A DNA stretch of 49,522 nt from Coleofasciculus sp. LEGE 07092 (GCF_015207375.1 NZ_JADEWY010000037.1:1-49522); one strand, 5' to 3'. Shown: positions 17,579-27,589, numbered from the stretch's first letter. Translations and numbers: made by a program. Notes: generated by a model from the sequence alone, not told the origin.

Positions 17579-19009
17579 TCAGACGGTGTCCATCGCCTCG
17601 AACTCGAACTTGATTTCCTTCCACAGTTCACAAGCGGTTGCCAACTCAGGACTCCACTTGCAAGCTTCGCGGATAACGTCGCCACCTTCACGCATCAGGT
17701 TACGACCTTCGTTACGGGCTTGGACACAAGCTTCCAGGGCAACCCGGTTTGCTGTTGCACCAGGAGCATTACCCCAGGGGTGACCGAGGGTGCCGCCACC
17801 GAATTGTAGGCAGGAATCATCGCCGAAGATTTCAACCAACGCAGGCATATGCCAAACGTGGATACCACCGGAAGCAACGGGCATTACTCCGGGCATAGAT
17901 GCCCAATCTTGAGTGAAGTAAATTCCACGCTCACGGTCTTGTTCGATGTGGTCTTCGCGCATCAGGTCAACGAAGCCCATGGTGATACCTTTCTCACCTT
18001 CGAGCTTACCAACCACAGTACCGGAGTGGAGGTGGTCTCCACCAGACATCCGCAGACACTTAGCAAGAACGCGGAAGTGGATACCGTGATTCTTTTGACG
18101 GTCAATTACCGCGTGCATTGCACGGTGGATGTGTAGCAGGACACCGTTGCGGCGACACCACTTAGCCAAGGAGGTGTTAGCGGTGAAACCACCAGTCAGG
18201 TAGTCGTGCATGATGATGGGGGTGCCGATTTCTTTGGCGAACTCCGCACGCTCCATCATTTCTTCACAGGTGGGGGCGGTGACGTTGAGGTAGTGACCTT
18301 TAACTTCACCCGTTTCAGCCTGGGCTTTCTCAATGGCTTCTTGGACGAACAGGAAGCGATCACGCCAGCGCATGAAGGGCTGGGAGTTGATGTTTTCGTC
18401 GTCTTTGGTGAAGTCCAAACCACCGCGCAGAACTTCATAAACTGCACGACCGTAGTTCTTAGCAGACAGACCTAATTTAGGCTTAATCGTGCAACCCAAT
18501 AACGGACGACCATACTTGTTCAGTTTGTCGCGCTCAACGGTAATACCGTGAGGAGGACCTTGGAAGGTCTTTAGGTAAGCGATAGGAATTCGCAGGTCTT
18601 CCAAACGCAGCGCCCGTAAAGCTTTGAAACCAAAGACGTTACCGACCAAAGAGGTCAGCAAGTTGGTGACAGAACCTTCTTCAAAGAGATCCAATGGGTA
18701 TGCCACAAAGCAGATGTACTGGTTGTCTTCCCCACGGACTGGCTCAATGTCATAGCAACGACCTTTGTAACGGTCGAGGTCAGTCAGCAGGTCTGTCCAT
18801 ACCGTTGTCCAAGTACCCGTAGAAGACTCAGCAGCAACAGCAGCACCCGCTTCTTCAGGAGGCACTCCCGGCTGCGGGGTCATGCGAAACGCCGCCAGAA
18901 TATCGGTATCTTTAGGAGTGTAATCCGGAGTGTAATAAGTTAATTTATAATCTTTTACCCCGGCGTCGTACCCAGTCTTTGACTGAGTTTTGGTTTTCGA
19001 GTAAGCCAT
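17579..19009 (-). CDS. rbcL: Ribulose bisphosphate carboxylase large subunit
   Basis: 476 residues, the usual form I length. Active-site motifs present include [16 protein letters not shown] (with the Lys that becomes carbamylated), the [16 protein letters not shown] loop, [17 protein letters not shown] and the C-terminal [19 protein letters not shown]. It fixes CO2 in the Calvin cycle inside carboxysomes. The ATG at 19009 has a good AAGGAAGG ribosome binding site about 5 nt upstream. It is first in the operon with rbcX and rbcS. The long 5' region (19010-19639) should carry the operon promoter. Confidence 0.99.
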   Translation of the reverse strand: MAYSKTKTQSKTGYDAGVKDYKLTYYTPDYTPKDTDILAAFRMTPQPGVPPEEAGAAVAAESSTGTWTTVWTDLLTDLDRYKGRCYDIEPVRGEDNQYICFVAYPLDLFEEGSVTNLLTSLVGNVFGFKALRALRLEDLRIPIAYLKTFQGPPHGITVERDKLNKYGRPLLGCTIKPKLGLSAKNYGRAVYEVLRGGLDFTKDDENINSQPFMRWRDRFLFVQEAIEKAQAETGEVKGHYLNVTAPTCEEMMERAEFAKEIGTPIIMHDYLTGGFTANTSLAKWCRRNGVLLHIHRAMHAVIDRQKNHGIHFRVLAKCLRMSGGDHLHSGTVVGKLEGEKGITMGFVDLMREDHIEQDRERGIYFTQDWASMPGVMPVASGGIHVWHMPALVEIFGDDSCLQFGGGTLGHPWGNAPGATANRVALEACVQARNEGRNLMREGGDVIREACKWSPELATACELWKEIKFEFEAMDTV

Positions 19010-19639
19010 GCTTTCCTTCCTTAGGAACTACTGAACGTTGCGACAGGCACTTGCTAATTTGGTGTTTTAGATTTAGCTCCAACTATGGACAATAAAATCT
19101 TTGTTAAAGGCTTGCCAAATAAGCCTTCAACTGGGGCAACACCATTACCCCAATCCCTAGTGTTGGTTTCTGTCTGGGATTACCCAATGACTGTTAGTTC
19201 ATTGCAAACTTGACTTGGCAAAGACAATGTTTTCAGCCGATTCAGTCCATTAGGTAATGCTCTATGATTTTCATCACCGTTGTCAATATACCAAGAATTG
19301 GATTAGTTTAAATTCAAATATTCTTTAGAAATGTATAAGGTATCTTTATAAAGATACAAATTATTAATTTTTATTGCTTTTGCGTTACAAATGAACCCGA
19401 TTCGATAGAAGAGGAGGTAATCGGGCTCAATTGCCTTCAAGTCTTAAGAAAGAAGGGAAGCAGAAGGGAGAGTTTGGTCAATAAAGCAAATAAGACAGAC
19501 AACGCAGAATTCACGAAACGTTACCTCCTCTCAGAGTCCGCCGTCAGGACTGGATGCCCAGTTGCATTGAAATATCGTTCTAATTGCTTGCCCGATTAAG
19601 ATAGAGAAGGAAAAAGCCGACAAATTAACCAGAAAAAAC
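19010..19639. promoter_or_regulatory. Divergent regulatory region rbcL / propeller gene
   Basis: About 630 bases without a gene. It contains an 18-bp perfect palindrome (19340-19357), several AT-rich blocks, and on the minus strand a TTGACA (19281-19286), about 270 bp before rbcL. No convincing -10 box stands at the right distance from that TTGACA (best is TAGAGC at 16 nt), so no exact promoter is called. A long leader before rbcL is common in cyanobacteria. Confidence 0.5.
19340..19357. promoter_or_regulatory. Perfect 18-bp palindrome, candidate operator
   Basis: GTATCTTTATAAAGATAC is a perfect palindrome with T-N11-A symmetry, as in LysR-type binding sites (RbcR/CbbR, NdhR families). It lies 331 bp before rbcL and 283 bp before the divergent gene. 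Assignment to a regulator is inference. Confidence 0.45.
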
Positions 19640-20755
19640 ATGGGGTTTGCGAATGCCCGTATCGGTCTTGTCATCAGTGCAATACTCTTGGGGTTGAATG
19701 CACCTTCCCTAATACCAACGCCAGAGGCACGGGTACAACTTGATCGGGGTTTGGTTTCTGCACAAACGAATATCGACGACTCAGCACCGGATTACCAAGG
19801 AACTTCGCCACCACCAGGGGGCGACCCACTGCCACGGGAACGCCTCCGGCAAGAAGTACAACCCCTGCCTACTGATTTTCGGGTGCCTGCCTTGCAACCT
19901 GACTATACCGGCGATCTCTGGGTGGGTTCCTGGTCAGGGTTAGCGAGAATTAACCCCAACACCGGACAAGTAAAAACTCGTGTCGCTTTGCCCAATTACA
20001 CTATCGGCGCGTTGGCACAAGACCGGGTAGGACGGATTTGGGTGGGAACCTACGAAGGGCTGTTGCGAGTAGACCCCCGTAGCAACGAAGTGACCGCTCA
20101 AAATTTCACGCTGCCCTCAAATCGCGTACTATCACTGTTGGTCGATCGCCGAGGCTATCTTTGGGTGGGAAGCGATCGCGGTCTTACCCTAATCAGTCCC
20201 GACCAGGGATTATTGATGACAACCGTACAAGAACTTCCGGGAGTTAGCGCTAACGCCCTCACCCTAGATGAGGATGGTCAGCTTTGGGTCGGCACTCTAG
20301 AGGGACTGGTGCGAGTCGATACTTCCAGTGCCTTTGTTACAGGTCGTATCGGCAACCTCTCAGGAACTATCGTGCAAGCTTTGACCACTGGACCCGATGG
20401 CAATCTCTGGGTGGGAACGCCGAACAGCTTGCTGGTTATCGATCCTGAAAATCCCTTTCAAGAACCACGTTCTGTGACACCCTTGAGGGGTCGCAGTGTA
20501 ACGTCCGTCCGCTTTGCACTGGATGGTAGTGTTTGGGTGGGGACTGAAAACGGCTTGTTAAAAATCCGAGCTGAAACAGGAGCAGTACTCGGTGAAATTC
20601 CCAATCTGCCGTCTGATCGCATTCTTTCTCTGTCTCCAGACACGGGTAATAAGTTATGGGTGGGAACGACAGAAGGACTGGCTTGGGTAAGTTTGAGTAG
20701 TGGTCTTGTCAGACCACATTTAGCGTTTATCAAAAATCCCCCAGAAACGTTTTAG
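19640..20755 (+). CDS. Exported seven-bladed beta-propeller protein (two-component-regulator-propeller repeats)
   Basis: 371 residues with an N-terminal hydrophobic signal (about 8-30, IGLVISAILLGLNAPSLIPT). Seven Reg_prop-type repeats with the core (L/I/V)WVG(S/T) occur near residues 92, 132, 173, 214, 255, 296 and 338, spaced about 41 apart, which makes one complete seven-bladed propeller. In many bacteria such propellers are the sensor part of a hybrid kinase; here there is no kinase or other output domain. It is probably periplasmic or surface-exposed and binds a ligand or partner. The gene is divergent from rbcL, with a 630-bp shared upstream region. Its role is unknown. Confidence 0.82.
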   Translation: MGFANARIGLVISAILLGLNAPSLIPTPEARVQLDRGLVSAQTNIDDSAPDYQGTSPPPGGDPLPRERLRQEVQPLPTDFRVPALQPDYTGDLWVGSWSGLARINPNTGQVKTRVALPNYTIGALAQDRVGRIWVGTYEGLLRVDPRSNEVTAQNFTLPSNRVLSLLVDRRGYLWVGSDRGLTLISPDQGLLMTTVQELPGVSANALTLDEDGQLWVGTLEGLVRVDTSSAFVTGRIGNLSGTIVQALTTGPDGNLWVGTPNSLLVIDPENPFQEPRSVTPLRGRSVTSVRFALDGSVWVGTENGLLKIRAETGAVLGEIPNLPSDRILSLSPDTGNKLWVGTTEGLAWVSLSSGLVRPHLAFIKNPPETF

Positions 20756-20841
20756 TCATTTGTGGTTTGTTATTTGTCATTCGCCCTTTGTCCTTTGTAA
20801 AAATCAATGACTAATGACCCATGATTAATAACTAATAACTA

Positions 20842-21621
20842 ATGGTTAACATCCAACAGCTAAACCAATGGAAACAACAGGGGCGTCCGATTGTAGTGCT
20901 GACAGCTTGGGACTATGCGATCGCTCAGGTGTTGGATGCAGCCGGAGTGGATATTATCCTGGTGGGAGATTCTTTGGGAATGGTGACGTTGGGCTACGAA
21001 ACAACGTTGCCGCTAACGCTGGAGGAGATGTTGCACCATACCAAAGCAGTACGTCGGGGGGTTAAACGAGCTTTGGTCGTTTGTGACTTGCCGTTTATGA
21101 GTTATCAGGAAAGTCCTCAACAAGCCATGCATTCGGCAGGTCGAGTGTTGAAAGAAACCGGAGCACAAGCGATAAAGTTGGAAGGTGGACATCCGGCAGT
21201 TTTGCAAACGGTGGCTCAGTTAACAGCCGTGGGAATTCCGGTAATGGGTCATGTCGGTTTGACACCACAATCGGTGCATCTATTGGGTTATCGACAGCAA
21301 GGAAAAACAGAGGAAGCGGCTGAACGGATTTTTGCTGAAGCGATCGCACTGGCTGAGGCGGGTATATTTGCGATCGTTTTAGAGCATATTCCTGCTGACT
21401 TGGCAAGAGAAATTACGCAAAAGTTAACGATTCCTACAATTGGAATTGGAGCGGGTTCCTCTTGTGATGGACAGGTACTGGTTACGGCGGATATGTTGGG
21501 GCTTTCGGAACGGCAGCCACCTTTTGCTAAGTCTTATGCAAATTTGCGAGAAGTAATGAGTCAAGCGGTGCAGGAGTATAGCACTGAGGTGCGAGAGCGA
21601 AAGTTTCCAGTCGGGGAATAG
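20842..21621 (+). CDS. panB: 3-methyl-2-oxobutanoate hydroxymethyltransferase
   Basis: 259 residues. It transfers a hydroxymethyl group from 5,10-methylene-THF to 2-oxoisovalerate to give ketopantoate, the first step of pantothenate and CoA synthesis. Family motifs: [36 protein letters not shown] (metal and substrate site), [17 protein letters not shown] and [18 protein letters not shown]. The upstream 80 bp contain short TAATAACTAA-type repeats. It is convergent with chlP, with a perfect hairpin between. Confidence 0.97.
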   Translation: MVNIQQLNQWKQQGRPIVVLTAWDYAIAQVLDAAGVDIILVGDSLGMVTLGYETTLPLTLEEMLHHTKAVRRGVKRALVVCDLPFMSYQESPQQAMHSAGRVLKETGAQAIKLEGGHPAVLQTVAQLTAVGIPVMGHVGLTPQSVHLLGYRQQGKTEEAAERIFAEAIALAEAGIFAIVLEHIPADLAREITQKLTIPTIGIGAGSSCDGQVLVTADMLGLSERQPPFAKSYANLREVMSQAVQEYSTEVRERKFPVGE

Positions 21622-21637
21622 GATGTGTTCTGCGGTT

Positions 21638-21672
21638 TAGAACCCCGACTTCTCGAAGAAGTCGGGGTTCTA
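21638..21672. repeat. Perfect 16-bp-stem hairpin, dispersed palindrome (copy 1) and likely bidirectional terminator
   Basis: TAGAACCCCGACTTCT is repeated inverted after a 3-nt loop. It sits between convergent panB and chlP. The core CCCCGACTTCT...AGAAGTCGGGG recurs at 46357-46389 with changed ends, so it belongs to a dispersed repeat family. There is no T-run, so the terminator role is inferred from position. Confidence 0.85.
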
Positions 21673-21688
21673 GGCGGGTGTCAGCTTA

Positions 21689-22912
21689 CTAGGGAGCTAG
21701 TGCATTTCCCCGCAACAGACTACCAATAGTCTTGGCAGTAATCTTGAGCTGAATTAGGGGATTAGCGGGTACAACCGTTTTGTAAAGATAGCTGTCAAAC
21801 GTGAGTTTCTGCACGTCTTTGTCGGAACACATTTCCACAAACGCTTCGCGGGTGGCGTCGGTACGATAGAAGACGGTTTGCAGAATATCTAGGACTTTGT
21901 AGGTCATGCCGTACTTCTTATCCCATTGCTTCAGGTAGAGCTTGAGGTCGTCTTCGGTGGGGATGCGAGTTCCGCCGTTGGAGGTTTCGACAATGGTTTC
22001 GGCACACATCCGTGCTGATTTGGCAGCAAAGTAAATCCCCTCACCAGAGGACTTGGTAACAGTACCGGCAGCATCGCCTACTAATGCCACTCGACCAACA
22101 ACCCGTCGAGGTCTGGGGTGCTCTGGAATGGGGTGAGCTTCCACTTTGATAATTTCACCACCGACTAGTTTTTTAGCAGCACGAGCGCGTATTCCGGCTT
22201 GTAACTGCTTGATCTTGGCTTGGTTAACCTTCATCGTGCCGGTGCCGACGGCGACGTGGTCGTATTTGGGGAACACCCAAGCGTAGAAGTCGGGGGAAAC
22301 GTCGTTACCGACATACATTTCTGCAAGATCTTCGTAGTAAGCCATCTGGGGTTCTGGCAGGCGAATCCGCTCTTGAAATGCGATCGCGTAATTGTAATCC
22401 CCAGCATCAATGGCTTTGGCAACACGAGAATTTGCGCCATCTGCACCGATGACTAGATCAACCTTGAGGGTTTTTTGCACACCCTTGAGACTGCCATCTG
22501 AATGGTCGGCGTAGTGGAGGGTATAAGGGTCGGTATTATTTGTGGGAATCTCAAGTTTGTGAACTGTACCGTTAATTAAATTGGCACCCAGCTTGGCAGC
22601 GCGATTGCGCATGAAGCCATCGAGTACCTCACGGCGGCACATCCCGATATATTCGTCTTCTTTTATGAGATTGATATCGACTTCAACGTTAGACGGCGAG
22701 ATCATTTTCATTTTTCTCACCCGTCGGTCAATAATCTCTGGTGGCAGGTCAAACTCACTTACCATACACAGCGGGATGGCTCCGCCACAGGGTTTAGCAT
22801 TGTCGAGCTTGCGCTCGAACAAGTACGTTTCGATTCCAGCTTTTGCCAAAGTCTCAGCGGCAGACGAGCCTGCTGGTCCTGACCCAACAACAGCAACCCT
22901 TAGTGCTGGCAT
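21689..22912 (-). CDS. chlP: Geranylgeranyl diphosphate/chlorophyll reductase
   Basis: 407 residues, FAD/NAD(P)-dependent reductase that saturates the geranylgeranyl chain to phytyl for chlorophyll and tocopherol. The dinucleotide-binding GSGPAGSS motif is at 10-17, VIGADGANSRVAK and VGRVALVGDAAGTVTKSSGEG are the other conserved parts. A good ribosome binding site (GGGAG, 6 nt before the ATG at 22912) supports the start. Length agrees with cyanobacterial ChlP. It stands alone and is convergent with panB. Confidence 0.97.
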   Translation of the reverse strand: MPALRVAVVGSGPAGSSAAETLAKAGIETYLFERKLDNAKPCGGAIPLCMVSEFDLPPEIIDRRVRKMKMISPSNVEVDINLIKEDEYIGMCRREVLDGFMRNRAAKLGANLINGTVHKLEIPTNNTDPYTLHYADHSDGSLKGVQKTLKVDLVIGADGANSRVAKAIDAGDYNYAIAFQERIRLPEPQMAYYEDLAEMYVGNDVSPDFYAWVFPKYDHVAVGTGTMKVNQAKIKQLQAGIRARAAKKLVGGEIIKVEAHPIPEHPRPRRVVGRVALVGDAAGTVTKSSGEGIYFAAKSARMCAETIVETSNGGTRIPTEDDLKLYLKQWDKKYGMTYKVLDILQTVFYRTDATREAFVEMCSDKDVQKLTFDSYLYKTVVPANPLIQLKITAKTIGSLLRGNALAP

Positions 22913-23076
22913 GTTTTCTCCCTATCGTTTTCGAGGTACGAATCGCATCGTATCACGGACATTTGACTGATTTGACCGCTAAAGTTAAATATTGGCTCAA
23001 CTTGAAATACACCTTAACAACTGGGTGTAACATTGCTTAATAATTGTCTTTCACTTTTAGGTTGTAAAGTAGTTAC

Positions 23077-23286
23077 TCAGTAACTATCTTCACTGCCAAC
23101 GGTTTGCAGGGCGAGTTCTTGATTGACGTGGTTGAGCAGTTCAGCGATCGCTGTTCTAAGTTTCAACTCTATTGACGGCGTAGCTAGTATATCTTGAGCT
23201 TGTTCTCGGTAAAGAGCACTAGTAACCAGGTCAACTCGGTCAATTTTTTTGAGATTGGAATACACAGTATTGGCGGAAACCATCAT
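23077..23286 (-). CDS. Small conserved hypothetical protein
   Basis: 69 residues, helical and soluble. The segment SNLKKIDRVDLVTSALYREQ followed by ELKLRTAIAELLNHVNQEL suggests two helices. I do not recognise a named family. Two consecutive ATGs are possible starts; AGGGG lies about 8-11 nt upstream. It is upstream of chlP on the same strand (165 bp gap) and so might be cotranscribed with it, but this is uncertain. Confidence 0.55.
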   Translation of the reverse strand: MMVSANTVYSNLKKIDRVDLVTSALYREQAQDILATPSIELKLRTAIAELLNHVNQELALQTVGSEDSY

Positions 23287-23584
23287 TGGCTAGCCCCTAA
23301 CTTAATATTTAATGCGATCTTGCCTCAGACTTTTACCTGGTGGCAAGTTTCGTTAGGCTTGTGAAACATAAAAGAACAAGCTGTAATATGAATACTTTTA
23401 TAGTAGCAATCCATTTGAAAACCTCTATAAACACAAAAATATTGTGTATTATGTCACAAAAATAATAAATTAACAGTATCTATTAATACAGAAAATTTTC
23501 TCTGTTATCACTCTCTGACTTTACCAATACCTTTGAGGTTAGAATGTTTGCCATTGTTTAAAACCCAGTCAAAGCAGAAACTAC

Positions 23585-24670
23585 GTGCAATCCAACCTTG
23601 TTGAGTTAAACAAACCTCCTGAAGAGGAATCATCCAATAATGGTCATTCTGAACTTCCCTTCACCCTACAACAACTAAAATCGGCGATTCCCCCCCATTG
23701 CTTCGAGCCATCCCCCTGGAAGTCACTCTCTTACTTTTTCCTAGACATCTTTATCATCGGCATCCTGTATGAGGTAGCCTTTTTTTTTGACTCCTGGTGG
23801 TTCTTTCCTGTGTTCTGGCTAATGCAAGGCACCTTGTTTTGGGCGCTCTTTGTCGTTGGACACGACTGTGGTCATGGTTCTTTTTCCAAAAAGAAATGGC
23901 TTAATAATCTAATTGGGCATCTGGCTCACATTCCCATTTTGGTTCCCTACCACGGGTGGCGCATTAGCCACAGAACTCACCACCAAAACACTGGGAACAT
24001 CCACACCGATGAAAGCTGGTATCCCGTAACCGAAGCCAAGTATCGGACAATGCGCTGGTGGGAAAAATTGTTACGCTTCGATGTTTTGCTGGTTGTCTAC
24101 CCGCTTTATCTATTCGCTCGCTCTCCTGAAAGGGAAGCCGGCTCTCACTTCCTCCCAAGTAGCCCCCTGTTTCGACCTTCTGAAAAGTGGGATGTTATTA
24201 CCAGCACCATCCTCTGGACTTTGATGGTTGGGTTTTTGGGATGGCTGACGTATCAGTACGGCTGGCTATTCTTGCTAAAATATTATCTCGGTCCCTATGT
24301 AGTTTTTGTTGTCTGGCTCGATTTAGTCACCTTTGTGCACCATACAGAACAAGACATTCCCTGGTATCGTGGTAAGGACTGGTATTTCCTCAAAGGTTCT
24401 CTCTCGACCATTGACCGTGACTATGGCTTTATCAACAGCATTCACCACGATATCGGCACCCACGTCGCCCACCATCTGTTCCTCAATATGCCTCACTACC
24501 ATCTGAAAACAGCAACAGAGGCAATCAAGCCGATTTTAGGGGACTACTATCGCAAATCTGATGAATCCATCATTAAAGCTTTCCTGCATTCTTGGCGTAA
24601 CTGCCATTTCGTACAGGATACTGGCCCAAAAGTTTACTACAAATCAAAAACTGACTTGAAAAAAGGCTAA
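23585..24670 (+). CDS. desB: Acyl-lipid omega-3 (delta-15) fatty acid desaturase
   Basis: 361-residue membrane di-iron desaturase. Three histidine boxes are present: HDCGH (93-97), HRTHH (129-133) and HVAHH near 293-297. The context VVGHDCGHGSFSKKKWLN and PYHGWRISHRTHHQNTGNI is that of the omega-3 branch rather than the delta-12 DesA. It introduces the omega-3 double bond in membrane lipids using ferredoxin and is cold-induced in other cyanobacteria. The start is GTG at 23585; no ATG lies near it in frame. DesA versus DesB is judged from recalled sequence patterns, so the symbol is slightly less sure than the family. Confidence 0.9.
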   Translation: MQSNLVELNKPPEEESSNNGHSELPFTLQQLKSAIPPHCFEPSPWKSLSYFFLDIFIIGILYEVAFFFDSWWFFPVFWLMQGTLFWALFVVGHDCGHGSFSKKKWLNNLIGHLAHIPILVPYHGWRISHRTHHQNTGNIHTDESWYPVTEAKYRTMRWWEKLLRFDVLLVVYPLYLFARSPEREAGSHFLPSSPLFRPSEKWDVITSTILWTLMVGFLGWLTYQYGWLFLLKYYLGPYVVFVVWLDLVTFVHHTEQDIPWYRGKDWYFLKGSLSTIDRDYGFINSIHHDIGTHVAHHLFLNMPHYHLKTATEAIKPILGDYYRKSDESIIKAFLHSWRNCHFVQDTGPKVYYKSKTDLKKG

Positions 24671-24716
24671 TTAGCCAATTCCTATCCCTGGTGGGTGTAT
24701 GCTTTCACTCATTACC

Positions 24717-25376
24717 TCACCAGGGAAGCACTTCACCGTTGGCGTGCCAGAAGGTGCCAGAGTTTTCGAGATTCAATTCTTCAATCCTCGCTAACAACCC
24801 TTTAACCGCTGCTGAGGGAGGAGTGCCGCTAAAACCCGTCATCCTTGTACTGACCATTCCCGGATGCAGGATAGCTACTGAAATTTGTCGAGGCTCCAAA
24901 TCGATGGAGAGAGACTTGCCAGCCATAGAAAGGGCGACTTTCGACATCCGATAACCGTAGTAGTCACCAGAGGTATTGTCTTCAATTGAACCCATGCGGC
25001 TAGTCATTATCACGACTTTAGAACCCGCCTTGAGATTGGGAAGCAGTGCCTGAGTCACCCGCAATGGGCCGAGGGCGTTGACTTCAAACTGCTGCCTGAT
25101 GCTGTCAAAGTCGAGGTTTTCTAGGGTATTTTTCTTTACAATTCCGGCATTGTTGATTAGAACGTCAATGGGAGTGCCTTGCAAACGCTTTACCAAGTCA
25201 GCAACCGCTTGGTCGGAGGTAATATCGATATCTGTTTCTACTCGTACCCCCAGATTCTTCAGTTCGTCAGATGCCGAACGGCAGACGGCGATAACCGTTT
25301 CACCGGACTCTTTGAGCTGTCGGCAGAACTCGTAGCCAATGCCACGACTAGCACCTGTTACTAAATAGGTTGTCAT
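24717..25376 (-). CDS. SDR-family oxidoreductase
   Basis: 219-residue classical short-chain dehydrogenase. TGASRGIG (7-14) binds the cofactor, NNAG (75-78) is conserved, and the catalytic set is Ser126, Tyr142 and Lys146 (YGYRMSK). It resembles the sniffer/CsgA-like carbonyl reductase group. Substrate unknown. GGGAG stands 7 nt before the ATG. It begins 15 bp after the RNase gene, so it is likely the last gene of the rpmG-rpsR-RNase block. Confidence 0.9.
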   Translation of the reverse strand: MTTYLVTGASRGIGYEFCRQLKESGETVIAVCRSASDELKNLGVRVETDIDITSDQAVADLVKRLQGTPIDVLINNAGIVKKNTLENLDFDSIRQQFEVNALGPLRVTQALLPNLKAGSKVVIMTSRMGSIEDNTSGDYYGYRMSKVALSMAGKSLSIDLEPRQISVAILHPGMVSTRMTGFSGTPPSAAVKGLLARIEELNLENSGTFWHANGEVLPW

Positions 25377-25391
25377 CTAAATTCTCCCTAC

Positions 25392-27407
25392 TCAAGTAGC
25401 CGCAGACTCTACTGCTTGATCCACCAGTTCTCGGAACTGAATCACATCCTGACGGGGGTCAGAGCGTTCTACTTTGACTTCCAATCTATCGCCCGGTCTG
25501 ATGGAGCGCTTGAAGCGCATGACGAGTTCTAAACCCAAGTCTTCTAAAAGAATTAACCCTAAGTTATCGTGTTCTCGCAACCAGCGCAGCATTAGAGCAT
25601 GCCAGGGTTGATCAGAGTGACGCCGTAAATATTCTAATCCCCAATAGCGATTGGTCTGCCGTTCAACCAAAGTGGCTTCAGCCGCTGCTGTGGTAACGCC
25701 TTGCATGGTTTCTTGCAGGTATTCAGCAGAAAATGGCAGAGAATCGCCACGCAGGTGCGCTTTGAGCTGAAAATGAGTCAGCAAATCGGTATAGCGACGG
25801 ATTGGAGAAGTCACTTGAGTATAGGTTCCTAAACCTAAACCTGCGTGCCGTATGGGTGTAATGCTCATTTCGCTTTTGGGCATACACCGACGAATTGCAC
25901 AGAAACGCACAGGTCCGGCTGGAAGTTGCAGCAGTTCTTCTTCGGAGGGCATTTCCGGTTGGGGCTGACCCCGAAACGGCAGGGGCAGTTCATGGGTTTG
26001 ACCGTAGCGTCCTGCCACTTCGCCGGTCAGGATCATCATTTCGGCTACCATCAGCCGTGCTGGTGAATCTTCTAAAACGTCAATGCAGATTTCGTCTTCG
26101 TTGCGCACCTTAATCACAGCTTCTGGCATATAGATGCCAATGGCTCCTTGAGAGGTGCGCCATTTCTGGCGGCACTTTGCCCATTGAGCGATCGCCGCAA
26201 TCTCGGGTTCTGCCCGTATCCCTAGCTGCAACATCTCATCTACGTCTTCGTAGGTGAGGCGATAGGTGGGTTTAATGACGCTGGCGTGGATACTGTAGTC
26301 TTGAACGTTACCCACTTCATCTAATACGACACCGAAACTCAGTGCCGGACAGACTTGACCTTCTACTAAACTCATCGGACCTGTCGCTAGTGCCGGTGGG
26401 AACATGGGAATCATCCCAGTCGGCAGGTATACTGTGGTGCTGCGACGTCGGGCTTCGAGGTCGAGTTCGTCACCGGGTATGACTAAGCGCGTCGGATCTG
26501 CGATGTGAATCCACAGACGCTCTACGCCATCATTAAGTGTTTCTAAGCTTAACCCGTCATCAATTTCTTCGGTACTTTCGTCGTCTATGGTATAAACCTT
26601 TAGGTGAGTCAGGTCTAGGCGATCTTGATCTGGGTCGGGAGGTGGAGACTCCAGGTATTGTTGCGCCAATTCAAGCACCTCACGACGAAAGTGAACAGGG
26701 AATGAAGAACGCCGCAGAAACAAATTCTCGTGAGGACTCCACAAGCCCAAGTCCACCAACACATCGAAGGCACCTTGAGGGGTTTGAGGGAGGTCTAGCA
26801 GGGCTAGAATGTCTTGAGCAGCACGAGAGGCATTTTCGGGATGGAGGATAAACCGTTCTAGGATATCGATGCGAACGCGATCGCTATCTTGCCACTCCAC
26901 TGCTTCACCGTGCAGTTTCTGCTGAACGCGGGTCAAAAATTCTTCTTGTTCCCGTTGCTTTGATTCTGCTGCTAGTTGTTGGTGTTTGATTTCAGCAACC
27001 TTAGCGGCAGGACGGGGTTCGTAGGTATCTGCCTTTTGCTTGAAGTAGAGCTTATCGTCTGAGAGCAAGCAGTGAGCCGCATAGCATAGGGGCGGGCTTT
27101 GGTCGGAAAATAACAACTGTGCCATTTCTGCACAGGTTACTGCTTTGCTGTCTTCGACCAGTATTTCCCAAGCCACTTCTAAACTCGATGGGTCTAGATA
27201 TGGCTCGACCTCTTTAAGAAACTCTGGGATTTCTGAGGGTTTGAAAGTACATCCCTTAACTTCGTAACTGACTTGTCGGGGATGAAGCGTATGAGATTGA
27301 CCACGTTCGTCTATGACAATCCAGTGCTTTTTGCCTTCTGGACGGTCTACAGTAGCGAGACGGCGATCGCCATGTACGCGAAATTCAATGAGTGTTTCTT
27401 TTTCCAC
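25392..27407 (-). CDS. Ribonuclease II/R family 3'-5' exoribonuclease
   Basis: 671 residues. The RNB catalytic domain is clear: YTIDDESTEEIDDGLSLE provides the Mg-binding aspartates, followed by WIHIADPTRLVIPGDELDLE and YLPTGMIPMFPPAL; the end of the domain has TQVTSPIRRYTDLLTHFQL. A C-terminal S1-like region is short. Cyanobacteria have one such enzyme for mRNA and rRNA decay. Length is below E. coli RNase R (813) and similar to RNase II. The start is GTG at 27407. It follows rpmG and rpsR on the minus strand, the conserved cyanobacterial order, which links translation and RNA turnover. Confidence 0.93.
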   Translation of the reverse strand: MEKETLIEFRVHGDRRLATVDRPEGKKHWIVIDERGQSHTLHPRQVSYEVKGCTFKPSEIPEFLKEVEPYLDPSSLEVAWEILVEDSKAVTCAEMAQLLFSDQSPPLCYAAHCLLSDDKLYFKQKADTYEPRPAAKVAEIKHQQLAAESKQREQEEFLTRVQQKLHGEAVEWQDSDRVRIDILERFILHPENASRAAQDILALLDLPQTPQGAFDVLVDLGLWSPHENLFLRRSSFPVHFRREVLELAQQYLESPPPDPDQDRLDLTHLKVYTIDDESTEEIDDGLSLETLNDGVERLWIHIADPTRLVIPGDELDLEARRRSTTVYLPTGMIPMFPPALATGPMSLVEGQVCPALSFGVVLDEVGNVQDYSIHASVIKPTYRLTYEDVDEMLQLGIRAEPEIAAIAQWAKCRQKWRTSQGAIGIYMPEAVIKVRNEDEICIDVLEDSPARLMVAEMMILTGEVAGRYGQTHELPLPFRGQPQPEMPSEEELLQLPAGPVRFCAIRRCMPKSEMSITPIRHAGLGLGTYTQVTSPIRRYTDLLTHFQLKAHLRGDSLPFSAEYLQETMQGVTTAAAEATLVERQTNRYWGLEYLRRHSDQPWHALMLRWLREHDNLGLILLEDLGLELVMRFKRSIRPGDRLEVKVERSDPRQDVIQFRELVDQAVESAAT

Positions 27408-27589
27408 CAGTTGCGCTAACCCCGGTAGCGTTTGTCTACTGTATCTAGATCTAGGTTATTGAACCAGCTTACACCCAGTCTGGGGGCTGCTGGGACAATG
27501 CTAAAGCGTTCAGTCGGGGTATCGAAGGTCTAGATAACCTGATACCACCGCTGTTACGCTGTGATAGAAGTTTTCTCGCGGTGCTTTGC

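Noticed and set aside
17849..18475. Plus-strand ORFs opposite rbcL
   Set aside because: They lie wholly inside the highly conserved rbcL gene and show no family resemblance or ribosome binding site.
19258..19286. Sigma-70 promoter for rbcL (TTGACA at 19281-19286)
   Set aside because: The -10 region at the proper distance is poor, so an exact promoter is not called.
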